A program made the position numbers and the translations under genes. Shown here in pieces: positions 33,756-43,650 of a DNA stretch of 64,000 nucleotides (within the stretch, counting starts at the first letter, position 1; the number at the start of each line of letters is the position of its first letter). The notes beneath the pieces were generated by a model. It made no database searches. It saw only the letters and a program-made list of their open reading frames with translations, and was not told the DNA's origin. The stretch lies in contig NC_089187.1 in the NCBI RefSeq assembly GCF_947507565.1, positions 1,798,001-1,862,000 of the forward strand. The letters are read 5' to 3'. The DNA comes from Oscarella lobularis. Lineage: Eukaryota; Porifera; Homoscleromorpha; Homosclerophorida; Oscarellidae.

Positions 33756-35573
33756 CTAACATAGTAAGCATACTTTTAGTGAGCAACCTATAAAGTCTTT
33801 TGTTAGACGAACCTCAACTTCTCCTGCTTTTGATTTAAATCTTTCCTGACTCGAATGCAGCTGCCTTTCTGAAACCAGAGCAACTTCGAATCCATCTCTC
33901 TCATAGCATTGGTAACTGCTTCTCCTGCAGAAATCAATCAGGTAATTAGGCGGAAAGGAAGAACAGGTGGTCAAAAATTCGTAATCGTTTTCTGCTCGTC
34001 CTAGCGTCTTTGTCTTTTCAATGATCAAATCATCTTCAGTTTTCTTCGTGTATGGTGAGTCTAGCACCGCTACAAGATAAAAAATGCTACAAAGATTCCC
34101 TCAAAATAATTGCTAATACCGGCTGAAATGATGAGCCTACAATCACCGCCAACGTCCGGCATGGGGATGTTAACGGTGCATTCTGGAAATTTGCGTGCAC
34201 AAAAGTAGCCGTCGCCTGCTTTACGAAAATCTCCTAGATCAACGTCCTCTTCTTTCTGCTCTGGTTTGTAAACAACGCAACTGCGCACATTGCACGACGG
34301 AGTAATGACCGTGACGTAATAGCGGTCAAACTCGCGTGACTTGGACCGAAAACGTTTCTCAACCATTCTCCGGACTTTCTTTAGGTGAACAAATTCCGAC
34401 CGCGATCCTGCGTTTAGTTTGTCTTCTGCTTCTTTTGACGAAAACTTGGTTTCTTTCACTGCAATTTTGATGAATCAAATATTTAATATGAATTGATAAA
34501 GCGTTTTACGATTGATCTTGATTTGGCCAATGCGAACCAGGCAGTCAATTTGAAACTTTCGAGCTTCTGGATTATCTAATTCTCTTTGCTTCAAACCAAG
34601 CAGAAATTTTTTCAAGTATTCATTCAAACGATTCCAGTTTGGCTGTTTATGATGATCTTTCATGCTTAACTGAAGATTTTGAATCAGTTTTTGCAAATTA
34701 ACAACGGAGCGATTACCGGTGCTTTTGTTTGTAGACGAGACTCGTGCACTGTTAGTTGGGCGTCGGCTTGCTCAGCGCAAATGACATACTCTATATCTCT
34801 TTTGAACAATGCCAAGCACCTTCTATGATCCTGAATAATCAGTAAATAACAGCGACTCTTTCATTAGGGTTGAGTTATTTAGTCTTACCACCCTGTCCAT
34901 CATAATCTCTCTTGCGGCTGTTTCAGCATTTGAATTCTTCTCGGTTTTTTGTTTAATGTGAAATCCTTTTCCTTCTATAATTTCAATGGTGGTGTTTGAT
35001 TTCTTCATTGTTGCTTTAAGTGTTTTTCTTTTAGATCCAATAATCAAACCGAAATACTCTTTAGGCACTTGAACAAAAAATTCAGAACGAGGTTTCAAAT
35101 TCTGCAAAGAATGGCTGAGCATGAATCAGATAAACGTGTTAATTGTGTAAATTACAAGAGAATTAAATGAATTGACCGAGGCTCCAAGTTTCTTATTGGA
35201 ATCGGTTAGTATTGAGAGTCTCTTCACAGAACCGAATACATCTACCTGAAAATTACGCAGTATACGAGTGTATACATCTATGTGATCTTTCTGGAAATGA
35301 CGGCCAAAATCAGTTTACCTTGAGTGCAGGTGCAGTGACGTTGTCACTGTCTTCTATTTTGCGAGCAGCTTTTTGTATTTTGCCAAATTCATCGTCTGCG
35401 TCGTCTAAAACCGCTTGAATCAGCTTCAAATTACTTTTAACTAGAAGTTGCACGGATCGGAGTCGTCTTCTGTTAGACTCGGTTCGTCTCATCAGATCTC
35501 TAGCCGCCTGAAATTCCAGGTAGAAATGATCCGACTCTGAGTCTGAGTCCAAGGCTCTAGCAGAAGACGTCAT
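33756..35573 (-). CDS. KH-domain protein adjoining the CARD gene
   Basis: A likely start at 35573 opens an exon rich in acidic helix (D-D-A-D-D-E-F-G). It splices in phase 0 after 35320 to a KH-domain exon (about 35104-34900) with F-F-V-Q-V-P-K-E-Y-F-G-L-I-I-G-S-K-R-K-T-L. The G-x-x-G loop of the KH fold is degenerate here (G-S-K-R). Later exons (about 34790-34735, 34686-34500, 34450-34100, 34067-33756) encode a Lys/Arg-rich helical region. They then encode an unrecognised beta-rich domain with C-N-V-R-S-C-V-V-Y and C-R-L-I-I-S-A-G, and a last domain with C-S-S-F-P-P-N-Y-L-I-D-F-C. The KH fold suggests RNA or ssDNA binding. The gene starts 35 bp beyond the CARD frame on the same strand and may be one gene with it through an unresolved splice. 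The C-terminal domains were not identified. Confidence 0.6.
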
Positions 35574-35608
35574 TCGATCCGTTGCTAATTAGTAGTTATT
35601 TGTAGCTC

Positions 35609-36496
35609 TCACTTGCCAAAAAGACGCTTGCTGAATTCTCGCTTTGAGTCGTAAAAACGACTATGAAAAATTTCAAATAGTCCGTGTGGACCGTCAATCC
35701 TTATAATAACGTTATCATCGACGGTGCAAAGAAAATCAATGTTGCTTTGAGCGTCCAAAGCTGCCACGAAGCAAATAAATCCATCGCCTGGTACAGTTAC
35801 TGATAAAATGCATGAGCCGTCAGAAACAACGATTTCAACCTGGTCTTCAGGAATGCGCATTACTGCTGATAGTTCCCGAACAATACGTTGGCGATGTGGC
35901 TCAAATACTTGGCGATTTCTTAAATTGGGAAAGACTATTCTGAAAACCACCATCTCTCCAATAGCAATGCCAGAAGGAGCAGCATCAGATCTGTACAATT
36001 TTTTCGGATATGTTTCGTCGACTTTAGCTCGTTTGTGATACACTTTTAAAAACGCCTTTTTTATCAGGCTCCGAAAGCTGTGCCTGTGCCTTTTATACAC
36101 GCGTTTATACTTTTTCAGCACGGAAACAGTTAGGATGGTCCGTCCTTCCGCTCCATCATGGTCGCTGTCAGAGTCAGAGTCAGAGTCAGAGTCCCTCCTT
36201 GAAGCTTGCTCAAGATCTTTAGTAAGCTCATTGTGTAGCTCTTTTGCTCCTTCTACTTTTGGCAGAAGGGCAAGAAACGTGTCAAATTTAGTACCAATTT
36301 TGAGGGCGAGGAGCAATGTTCTGGCTGCGTCCTGTGGAGGAGATGATCTCATCGCCTCATATTGGCTAGAACTCAACACGTCTTCCTCAAACAGCTTATC
36401 TAAAATTACTCTATCTTTTATCAGTTCGGCTGTATAAGCAACTGCGACGCAGAATTTTGGCTTCAACTGTTTCTCCCACAGCCGTAACGACGCCAT
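35609..36496 (-). CDS. CARD-domain protein with Ser-Asp repeat and alpha/beta domain
   Basis: The start is the ATG at 36496 (M-A-S-L-R-L-W), also conserved in the broken copy at 37319, giving 295 residues. Residues about 12-100 form a CARD-like helical bundle (Y-T-A-E-L-I...L-S-S-S-Q-Y-E...A-A-R-T-L-L-L-A-L...F-L-A-L-L). Next is a run of Ser-Asp dipeptides (about 36135-36190). A basic patch (K-K-Y-K-R-V-Y-K-R-H-R-H) could bind nucleic acid or act as a nuclear signal. The last 110 residues form a compact alpha/beta domain (V-F-R-I-V-F-P-N-L...V-E-I-V-V-S-D-G-S-C-I-L) that I cannot name. The final codons AAG TGA overlap a good donor (GCAA|GTGAGA), kept in the duplicate as well, so the protein may continue into the KH exons. 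A CARD normally recruits other CARD proteins such as caspases. Confidence 0.65.
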   Translation of the reverse strand: MASLRLWEKQLKPKFCVAVAYTAELIKDRVILDKLFEEDVLSSSQYEAMRSSPPQDAARTLLLALKIGTKFDTFLALLPKVEGAKELHNELTKDLEQASRRDSDSDSDSDSDHDGAEGRTILTVSVLKKYKRVYKRHRHSFRSLIKKAFLKVYHKRAKVDETYPKKLYRSDAAPSGIAIGEMVVFRIVFPNLRNRQVFEPHRQRIVRELSAVMRIPEDQVEIVVSDGSCILSVTVPGDGFICFVAALDAQSNIDFLCTVDDNVIIRIDGPHGLFEIFHSRFYDSKREFSKRLFGK

Positions 36497-36582
36497 ATGA
36501 TATCGCTCGTACTCAACTGTGCCAGCTCTAACGTATGAGGACTGATGCCAATGATGGTGGCGCGAGTACAACGATAAGGTAG

Positions 36583-36639
36583 CCTTTCTCTGTGTCCCGT
36601 CCTTTCGCTGGGGACCGTTATACGGGACACAGAGAAAGG
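36583..36639. repeat. Perfect 18-bp inverted repeat, 21-bp spacer
   Basis: The arm CCTTTCTCTGTGTCCCGT (36583-36600) is repeated as its exact reverse complement at 36622-36639. It lies about 90 bp upstream of the CARD start codon. It can form a stem-loop in the 5' leader or may be a short palindromic element. Confidence 0.85.
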
Positions 36640-36757
36640 TCTGGTACGAGGCTAATGAAGTTTGGCAGTGTCACAAAGAATCCAAATTCGCAATTGTTAG
36701 TATCCGTGGTTACTGTAGTTAGAGAAACAATATCACCTAGGTCACAAGAAGAGTGAA

Positions 36758-36792
36758 GGAAAAATGACATCTTTGAAAGATGTCATTTTTCC
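36758..36792. repeat. Perfect 35-bp palindrome
   Basis: Seventeen bases (GGAAAAATGACATCTTT) are followed by a single G and then their exact reverse complement. It sits in the spacer between the CARD gene (minus) and its inverted duplicate (plus), near the symmetry centre of that duplication. Confidence 0.9.
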
Positions 36793-37318
36793 AAATTTCC
36801 CTACATGCTATATCCTTTTTATCTTTGTCTTAAAGTAAATTCACGATAAATAACAAGCAGTATCGTGTATGTGAACGTTTTGGCATACAGAGTCAACTGT
36901 TTTTGACGCTGATTGTACAAATCCTACATTTCTTTAATTTTTAATTTACTTGGTGTATGTCTAATTTTATTGCGAATAGAATACCGTCTAGTTCTTAATT
37001 GTATAACCATAACACTGATGCCAGACAGCTGAAAACCTGTACATTCATTTCAACATCAATTGGATTAGTCGAGGCACGTGATCCGTAGATCGACGTTTGT
37101 TGTCGATTTGCTTTCGGGATTGTTTCTCCGCTCACTCTTTACGCAGAAAGGTTAGCACTTATAGTAGACGTTTTTGTCTGGCAACATTTGGTGACGCGGG
37201 TCCCTTTGGGCGAAAGTCTTTTCACTTGTACACTTACCTACTTGTACCTACATATTGTTGCACTCCCTCCCATCATCAGTACTTATGCGTTAGATCCGGC
37301 ACAGTTTAGCACGGGCGA

Positions 37319-38455
37319 TGGCGTCGTCACGGTCGTGGGAGGGAGAAGCGGTTGAGGCCAAAATTCGACATCGCCGTTTCTCATACAGCGAAACTGATAG
37401 AAGATGGAACAATTTTAGATATTCTGCTTGCTAAAAACGTATTGTCTTCTTGCCAATATGAAAAGCGGAGGTCATCTATTCCACAGGAAGCAGCCAGAGC
37501 ATTGCTCCTCGATCTCAAAATTGGCACCAAATTTGACACTTTTCTCGCCATTCTACCTGACGTAGAAGGAGCAGAAGAGCTACTCAGCGAGCTTACTGAA
37601 GGGCTAGCGCCTTCAAGAAGTGACTCTGACTCTGATCGAGTCTGATATGACTCTGACCATGATGAAAAGGAAGGACGGACCATCTTAACTGTTTCCGTGC
37701 TGAAAAAGTATATACGAACGTGTGTATAAAAAGCACAGGCACAGCTTTCGGAGCACAATAAAAAAGGCGTTCTTAAAAGTGTATCACAAACGAGTGAAAG
37801 TGGACGAAACGTATCCAAAGAAATTGTACAGATCTGATTCTGACATAGCTATCACAGACACAGTGGTTTTCAGAATAGTTTTTCCCAATTTAAGAAATCG
37901 CCGAGTATTTGAGCCCCATCGCCAAAGCACCGTTCGGGAGGTAGCTGGAGTGATGCGCATTCCTGAAGACCAGGTTGAAATCTTTGTTTCTGACGGCTCG
38001 TGCATTTTATTAATAACTGTACCGGGCAATGGATTCATTTGCTTTGTGGCAGCTCTAGAGCTTTCTAGCAACCTTTCTTTTCTTTGCGGCGTCGATGATA
38101 AATTCATTGTAAGAACTTCCAGACGGACTATTTGAAATATACGAATCAACGCGAGCATTAGCCAAGCGTCATTCTTGCAAGTGAGAGATACAAAATAGAA
38201 AATTACTGCTTGCTAAGGAATCGAATGGCAACGCTTTCTACTAGAGCCTTGGAAGCAGAGTCAGATCACTGTTGCCTTCCATTTCAGGCGGCTAGAGATC
38301 TGGAGAAGCAAACCAAGTCTAATAGGACACAAATCCGATCTGTGCAAGGGAAAAGTAAATTGAAGTGGAATCAAGCGGTATTGGGCGACGCAGACGATGA
38401 CTTTGAGGAAATTCGAAAAATTGTTCGCGAAATTGAAGACAGTGATATTATATGA
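37319..38455 (+). pseudogene. Inverted, frame-broken copy of the CARD locus
   Basis: The plus strand repeats the neighbouring minus-strand CARD locus: start (M-A-S-S-R-S-W at 37319), CARD (37352-37610, F-L-A-I-L-P-D-V-E-G-A-E-E-L), Ser-Asp run, alpha/beta domain (37722-38100) and the acidic exon (38210-38455). Relative to the intact copy there is a frameshift between the start and the CARD. Another in the Ser-Asp run produces a stop at 37643-37645. A four-base insertion near 37715 shifts the frame again, and there is a further break near 38110. The intact copy has no such breaks, so this is a pseudogene. The CARD segment alone remains open and could still be expressed as a fragment. Confidence 0.8.
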
Positions 38456-38458
38456 AAG

Positions 38459-38935
38459 TTCTCCTTTGCCAAAGCAATTTCACAATTCTACGCTATGATG
38501 TGCAAATCGTTACTATTTTACACTTTTTCATTCAACTTCGATGTACAAAAGCAATGGGTCTAAGAAAATTTGGAACTCTCTTTTAACTACAGTTGCTTGG
38601 GACACATCGACTTCGGAAAAGTCTCTGTTTTTAGCAAAAATGAAGCCATAATCCGCAAGCTAGCTGTAGACTTTGCCATTTTGTGGAGTCACGTGATGTT
38701 TGAAAACGCCTGCGAAGGGGAATCAAATAAGGTGCCCTTATATAGTAGGCATAGTATTGATTGCCTAAACGTGACGTTAGAAACCTTGTCGCCGTATTTC
38801 AGTCCCTCGTTTGCTGCACATCAAGTAATTCTACTTGGTGACAAGCCCAATAAACCGAGTTGGGGATTTGCGCAATGCAAATTCTCTACTTGGGGAAAAT
38901 CCCTGGCGTCAATGAGTACATTGAGCAGAGGATAA
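38459..38935 (+). pseudogene. Partial, decayed copy of the MOV10 N-terminal exons
   Basis: The DNA from 38459 matches 39424 onward: CCAAAGCAAT...ATTCTACG.TATGATGT.CAAATC, then AAAGCAATGG.TCTAA and CATCGACTT.GGAAAAGTC. It includes the intron and the start of exon 2 of the helicase gene. Its coding frame is broken (stop within the first line of exon 2) and a central part is deleted, while the pattern S-P-Y-F-S-P-S-F-A-A-H-Q-V-I-L still echoes [17 protein letters not shown]. It directly follows the broken CARD copy, so the two decayed pieces form one rearranged block. Confidence 0.75.
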
Positions 38936-39040
38936 TTGTATGCATTGAGTAAATTCTAGGTGTAAAGGTCAATGTTTGGGAAGCTTCGCCGTTGTGCGCG
39001 TTTGTTTCGTACGCGAGAACTGCATTTCAGAGTGTGAGCT

Positions 39041-42000
39041 ATGCCGAATCGTGACCGTTATTTTGAAAGGATGATGAAGGAATCCAAGCGCGATCAACTG
39101 GAAGCAGAAGCGAAGCTTTTTCACGACTTTCTCTTGCAGTCGGAGGCTCTTCCTCTTGGACGCAGCGTCCCGCGTGCAAAACTGACGAAACTATTTAAGA
39201 AATTTTGCTCTTCGCGTTACTTGGAACCAGAAATGACGTTTGAAAAATACGTCTTAGTTATGGTTCATTTTGTAGGAGGCCTCAAAGTACGCGGAAAGTT
39301 TTCATCCTTCAAAATTTGCCCCTGGCCTCCGAGCATGGCCCATGAAGAACTGGTCGATCACTACTTAGAGAAAAGAGAAAAGTGCTCTGGATCTTACAAA
39401 ACGCTGATAAGCTCACTCCTACGCCAAAGCAATGACAAAATTCTACGGTATGATGTACAAATCTCAGTTATGTTACATGGTACTTTTATCTGTTTGCAAA
39501 TATTCTAGAAAAGCAATGGCTCTAAAAAAGTTTGATGTTGAACTGTCTTTTGACTACGGTGATTTGGGAAGCATCGACTTTGGAAAAGTCCCTATTTCTA
39601 GCAAGAAGGAAGCCGTAATCCGCATTATGAATACGTCCGACGAACATGCAGTTAGGCTACTGAATTGTATCACCACCAACGCAGCTGGGGCGTTTACTCT
39701 CGAGACGGACTTGAAAATTGGAACAGATGAAGGCAGTGTAGAAATTGAGGCTCAAGGACAGTACTCGGTATCATTAGTATTTTCTCCTACTTCCGTCAGC
39801 GTACACGCAACCCAGGTAGTCTTTGAGCTACGTGACAGTCAGTTTGGAAGAAATTTCGATATGCTCTGCTACGCAAGGGGAAGCGTTTCAAGTTTTGAAA
39901 TGGTTTTCTCACAAGTATTTGTACCCAGAACGCCACTTCGGCGGCCTCGCGGCCAATTTGAAATTATCCATGGTATTAAACCACCGAGGTGAATTAATTT
40001 TATGGAGCTCTTTCAGACTTTTTAATTGTAGGGTTTTTATTTTATTTCATAGACCCGACCACGCCCTTCCTTTGAGCTATTTGGGAGAGTACAAAATTCC
40101 AAAGCGTTTTAATGAGCATATCTCTCACGGCAGACCAAAAGAATAGTTTGAGAAATTGCTTACGAAAACACTAGGTGCAGTTAACTATAGGGAAAAACTG
40201 CAAAGTCTGCTCTGGGCTGAAGAGCGACAGATGCATATTGACATAAAAAAATATGACAGAAAGGAGAGAATGGAATTAGTCGACAGAGGTCTTTTCAAAC
40301 TAGAGGTTGAATTTTGTACATTTAATTTCGAGGTTTTTGCAGACCTTTTACTTTGCTTTAGGTCAAGGGTCTTGCAGAAAATCGTCCGTCATTAGTCAGA
40401 GGCGATCACATTACTGTCATTGTTGAAGGATCGCAGAGACGATACGTCGGGTACGTTCATGACGTGGATCTGGAGCACGTGAAACTGAAATTTCACGGCA
40501 GGTATAATAATTAGATCTAATTAATTGTTAATTTGATCGCCGCATGCAACTTTCTTTAGCTTTCAAGACAGGGAGTTCCTTTCAGGAAAAAGATTTTATA
40601 TTACGTTCTCGTTTCATCGTGTTCCAATGAGAGTGATGCACAAAGCTGTCTGCAATTCTAACCATATCCTTCCGACCGTGCTCTTTCCCAAAGCTGTTAT
40701 GGAGTCGTTTCAGGTACAAAGGATAGAACGGTAAGAAGATCGGTTTCTATAGTACACATTCTGCGGTATAAAAGTATTGATTATGCCAGTTTTTATGACA
40801 AAGAATTGGAGTCCAACGCAGAACAGAGAAAAGCCGTCGAAAACATCGTCAGTGGAACGTCACGATCGGCTCCGTATATCATCTTCGGTCCTCCGGGTAC
40901 AGGAAAAACAAAAACTACCGTGGAAACCATCAAGCAGGTTATGAGCAATTTATTGGTGTGATGCAACTAATTCTAACATGTACGGCCCGGCGCGCAGGTT
41001 TTACAAAAAGTCCTTACGTCAGAGTCTTGGCCTGTGCACCATCAAACAGCGCAGCTGATCTCATCTGTGAAAACGTCTTGAATCACGTTGACGTTCGACA
41101 CGTGTTTCGTATGAACGCTGAAGGAAGGAAAAAATTAGGAATGTCTAAAAAAGTTATGGTAAGTTGAGCTATGACGCATTTTTTGCAAGTGAACAAGCTC
41201 TACTCAAGGAAGTATCTTGTTATGACTACTACACAAGCTCTTTCAAATTTCCTGGCAAACAAGAACTGAGTAGCCACAGGGTTATTACCACTACCCTTGT
41301 CACAGCTGGCAGGTTAGGAAAAAAATTTGTTTGGGCTATACATTATTTCAAATACAATCGATTAATGGGTAGATTCGTCTCTGCAAAAATTGGAGAAACA
41401 TTTTTCTCTCACATCTTCATTGACGAGGCCGGCTATGCAACCGAACCAGAGACTTTGATACCTTTATTAGGTCTACTAAACGACAGCAGTCAGCTTGTCT
41501 TAGCTGGGGATCCTAAGCAACTCGGGCCCATTCTCAGATCAGCTATTGCTACGACGTATGGTTTGCAGTTGTCGCTGTTGGAACGTCTCATGACTACGAA
41601 GTCTCTTCCTTACATCCGAAAAGAAGAACGTCCTCATTACAATGATCGACTCGTAACAATGCTTGTCAACAACTACAGATCGTATCCTGAAATCATCTTG
41701 GTTTCCAACGAGCTGTTTTACAACAATGAGCTAAAATGTAGAGCAGATGAAAGAGTTCGATCCTGCTTTTGCAAATGGAAGCATTTACCTAAAAAGGACT
41801 TTCCTGTTGTCTTTGATGACGTAATCGGAAAAGACATGAGGAAAGCCGACAGTCCTTCTTTTTATAATCCCGCTGAGATTATTAAAATTGTCGAGTGGGT
41901 CGATCGCCTTCTGAATGACGCTAAAGGAATCGGTGTAAGGGCAGAGGACATTGGAATTATTTCTCCTTACAGAAAACAGGCAAATCTTTTCACGTACAAA

Positions 42001-42586
42001 ATTAGTGGCTTTAATGGTTTTATAGGTTCAAGAAACAAGAATTGAAATTCGAAAAAAGCTTGGACTGCGAGATGAAATCAAAGTTGGAACAGTTGAAGAA
42101 TTTCAGGGTCAGGAGAGGCTTGTTATAATTATTTCGACGGTAAGAAGCGATGAAAAATATCTCGATGACGACGCCTACTTTAAACTCGGCTTTGTCAAAA
42201 GTCCCAAGGTAAGCCAAATTTTTTCACGTCTCATCTCAAGTGCATTTCGTGTGATGTTAGAGATTTAATGTTGCAATTACTAGAGCCAAGGCGCTACTCA
42301 TCGTCGTTGGCAATCCGTTCTTGCTGAAGTTCGACAATTCCTGGAACAGGTGATAGCATTCTTTATTTAAAAGTGCAAATTTTAATTAATGCAATTTTTT
42401 AGGTTTATGACACACGTGTTTGAGAGAGGAGGCTTTTGTGGCAACACTGACTTCCTTCCTTCTCCCGACTTTGAGTGTCCCGACAGCGACGATCACAACG
42501 ATGCTATTGCCCAAGGGGCGATAAATGAAGACGAAGGATCGGCGTTCAGTCAGCAAATCGATCTTCCGTGGAAAAGTGACAAATGA
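39041..42586 (+). CDS. MOV10-like: MOV10-type SF1 RNA helicase
   Basis: Twelve exons splice cleanly: 39041-39447, 39509-39987, 40053-40305, 40362-40501, 40560-40730, 40790-40957, 41011-41158, 41209-41312, 41373-41989, 42026-42208, 42261-42349 and 42403-42586. The N-terminal part carries a beta-rich domain. Conserved MOV10 landmarks follow: [20 protein letters not shown], Walker A G-P-P-G-T-G-K-T (about 40887), [37 protein letters not shown] and V-A-I-T-R-A-K. MOV10 is a 5'-to-3' RNA helicase of small-RNA silencing and defence against retroelements and viruses. Two oddities: an in-frame TAG at 40144-40146, before the helicase core, and a GC-AG intron (41990-42025). If the stop is real, only the N-terminal third is made. 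Confidence 0.85.
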
Positions 42587-42734
42587 TAAATTATAAGGTA
42601 CTACATGTACTGTATGTACTGTATGCTGCTTGTTTGTGCATGGGCTTGTCTGTAGCTGCGATAATTGCGTGTTTTACGTTTATTTTTTGTGTTAGCCTGT
42701 ACTGTAGAACGTTCAAAATGTATGCATGTAGGCT

Positions 42735-42766
42735 CAGCTGCGCGGCAGCTGCGCGGCAGCTGCGCG
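42735..42766. repeat. CAGCTGCGCGG tandem repeat (three copies)
   Basis: Three head-to-tail copies of the 11-bp unit CAGCTGCGCGG, the last one degenerate, lie in a local GC-rich island 150 bp beyond the helicase stop. The unit contains the palindrome CAGCTG and can fold on itself. Confidence 0.8.
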
Positions 42767-43024
42767 CCTTTCGTAAACGTTCCCGGACTAGGACTTTCAT
42801 GGCTTCGTACGCCAGTACGCCGTTCACCTCTTGACTGCATCGTGGCAGGAATTGTTATGGACTAGTTCATCGGCTGCAGGAGGAGTGCGTCGCGTCAAAA
42901 CAGACTTCGGAAGCGCGTGCCGCTGCCGAAGTGCTCTTCAGTGGATGGTAAGGTTTTTTCCGTGAAAAGTAGTAGATGATTTTGTTTTGGAAGGTCTGAA
43001 AAGCGTCCTACGGCGGCTCATATA

Positions 43025-43213
43025 GGAAATATTGTAGTATACGACCCCAGACCGCGTTATGCGGTGCTGGCACCGTCTTCGATTCTTCCGGTCGGCCATC
43101 TTGGTTTTGGTACGTCACATCATACCTTTGGCCCCGTATTATGAGGTGCTCGGTTCCTATATAGAGGCGACGACCGCATAACGCGGTCTGGGGTCGTATA
43201 CTACAATATTTCC
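43025..43213. mobile_element. 189-bp MITE with 41-bp perfect terminal inverted repeats
   Basis: The left arm at 43025-43065 (starting GGAAATATTGTAGTATACGA) is the exact reverse complement of 43173-43213. A 9-bp direct repeat GCTCATATA flanks it (43016-43024 and 43214-43222), a target-site duplication. The core of about 107 bp has no coding capacity. Perfect 41-bp arms imply recent insertion or selection on the ends. The 9-bp duplication equals that of the element inside the sialidase, but the end sequences differ. Confidence 0.92.
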
Positions 43214-43304
43214 GCTCATATATAGCTCATGATGACGATACAGGTTTGGGGGGCCCCCGAAAGGGATCCCACTTTTCTTCGAATATCTGATTCTTTTTCT
43301 AAAG

Positions 43305-43650
43305 ACGCGCAAGTTTCCCGCCGACGAAATTGCCACATGAAAACGAATCGAAAAGCGGGAGAGAAGAGAAACAAAAGCAATTGGCCGATCTAGATCGAAT
43401 TCTAGCGAAGGCGAAGGAAGCTCGCACCACGGATTCTAGAATCCCTTCTCGCACCGTACGAATCACAGAGGTGAAATAACACACGACGAGTTAGCCGAGT
43501 GCGATTGGCAGATTGTCTCACACTTTATTTTGTCAGCAAAGGAAACGTCTGAAGGACGCTTACATGCCAGAAAAGAAGTCAGCGGTGAAAAAAGCAGAAA
43601 GGCACACGAGCCTCCTTGCAGCTGCAAACGAAGAGAGCGATAAGGCCTAA
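43305..43650 (+). CDS. Small charged helical protein, C-terminal exons
   Basis: Two exons join in phase 0: 43305-43470 (donor GAG|GTGAAA) and 43537-43650, ending in TAA. The peptide is highly charged and helical (E-E-K-Q-K-Q-L-A-D-L-D-R-I-L-A-K-A-K-E-A, then Q-R-K-R-L-K-D-A-Y-M-P-E-K-K). It ends L-L-A-A-A-N-E-E-S-D-K-A. The acceptor before 43305 (TTCTTTTTCTAAAG) shows that an upstream exon exists, and a MITE lies 92 bp before it. I do not recognise the family. The clean splice and uniform composition make it likely real, about 93 residues visible. Confidence 0.5.

Larger units (their letters stand above)
36572..37318. other. Divergent spacer between the CARD gene and its inverted copy
   Basis: This 0.75-kb spacer separates the two inverted copies of the CARD locus. 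It holds the 36583-36639 inverted repeat and a palindrome at 36758-36792, and is otherwise AT-rich. It presumably includes the promoter of the CARD gene. No coding frame is supported. Confidence 0.5.
42587..43304. other. Intergenic or intronic stretch with repeats
   Basis: This lies between the helicase stop and the exon at 43305. It contains a GC-rich tandem repeat (42735-42766) and a 189-bp MITE (43025-43213). A donor-like GTAAGG at 42949 follows an open frame from about 42877, so the stretch could be the large intron of the small gene downstream, but the phases do not match cleanly. Confidence 0.4.

Noticed and set aside
37319-42586. A CARD-MOV10 fusion protein (CARD joined to an SF1 helicase).
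   Set aside because: The CARD copy next to the helicase is broken by several frameshifts and stops, a decayed MOV10 fragment lies between, and the helicase has its own ATG at 39041 with a normal N-terminus.
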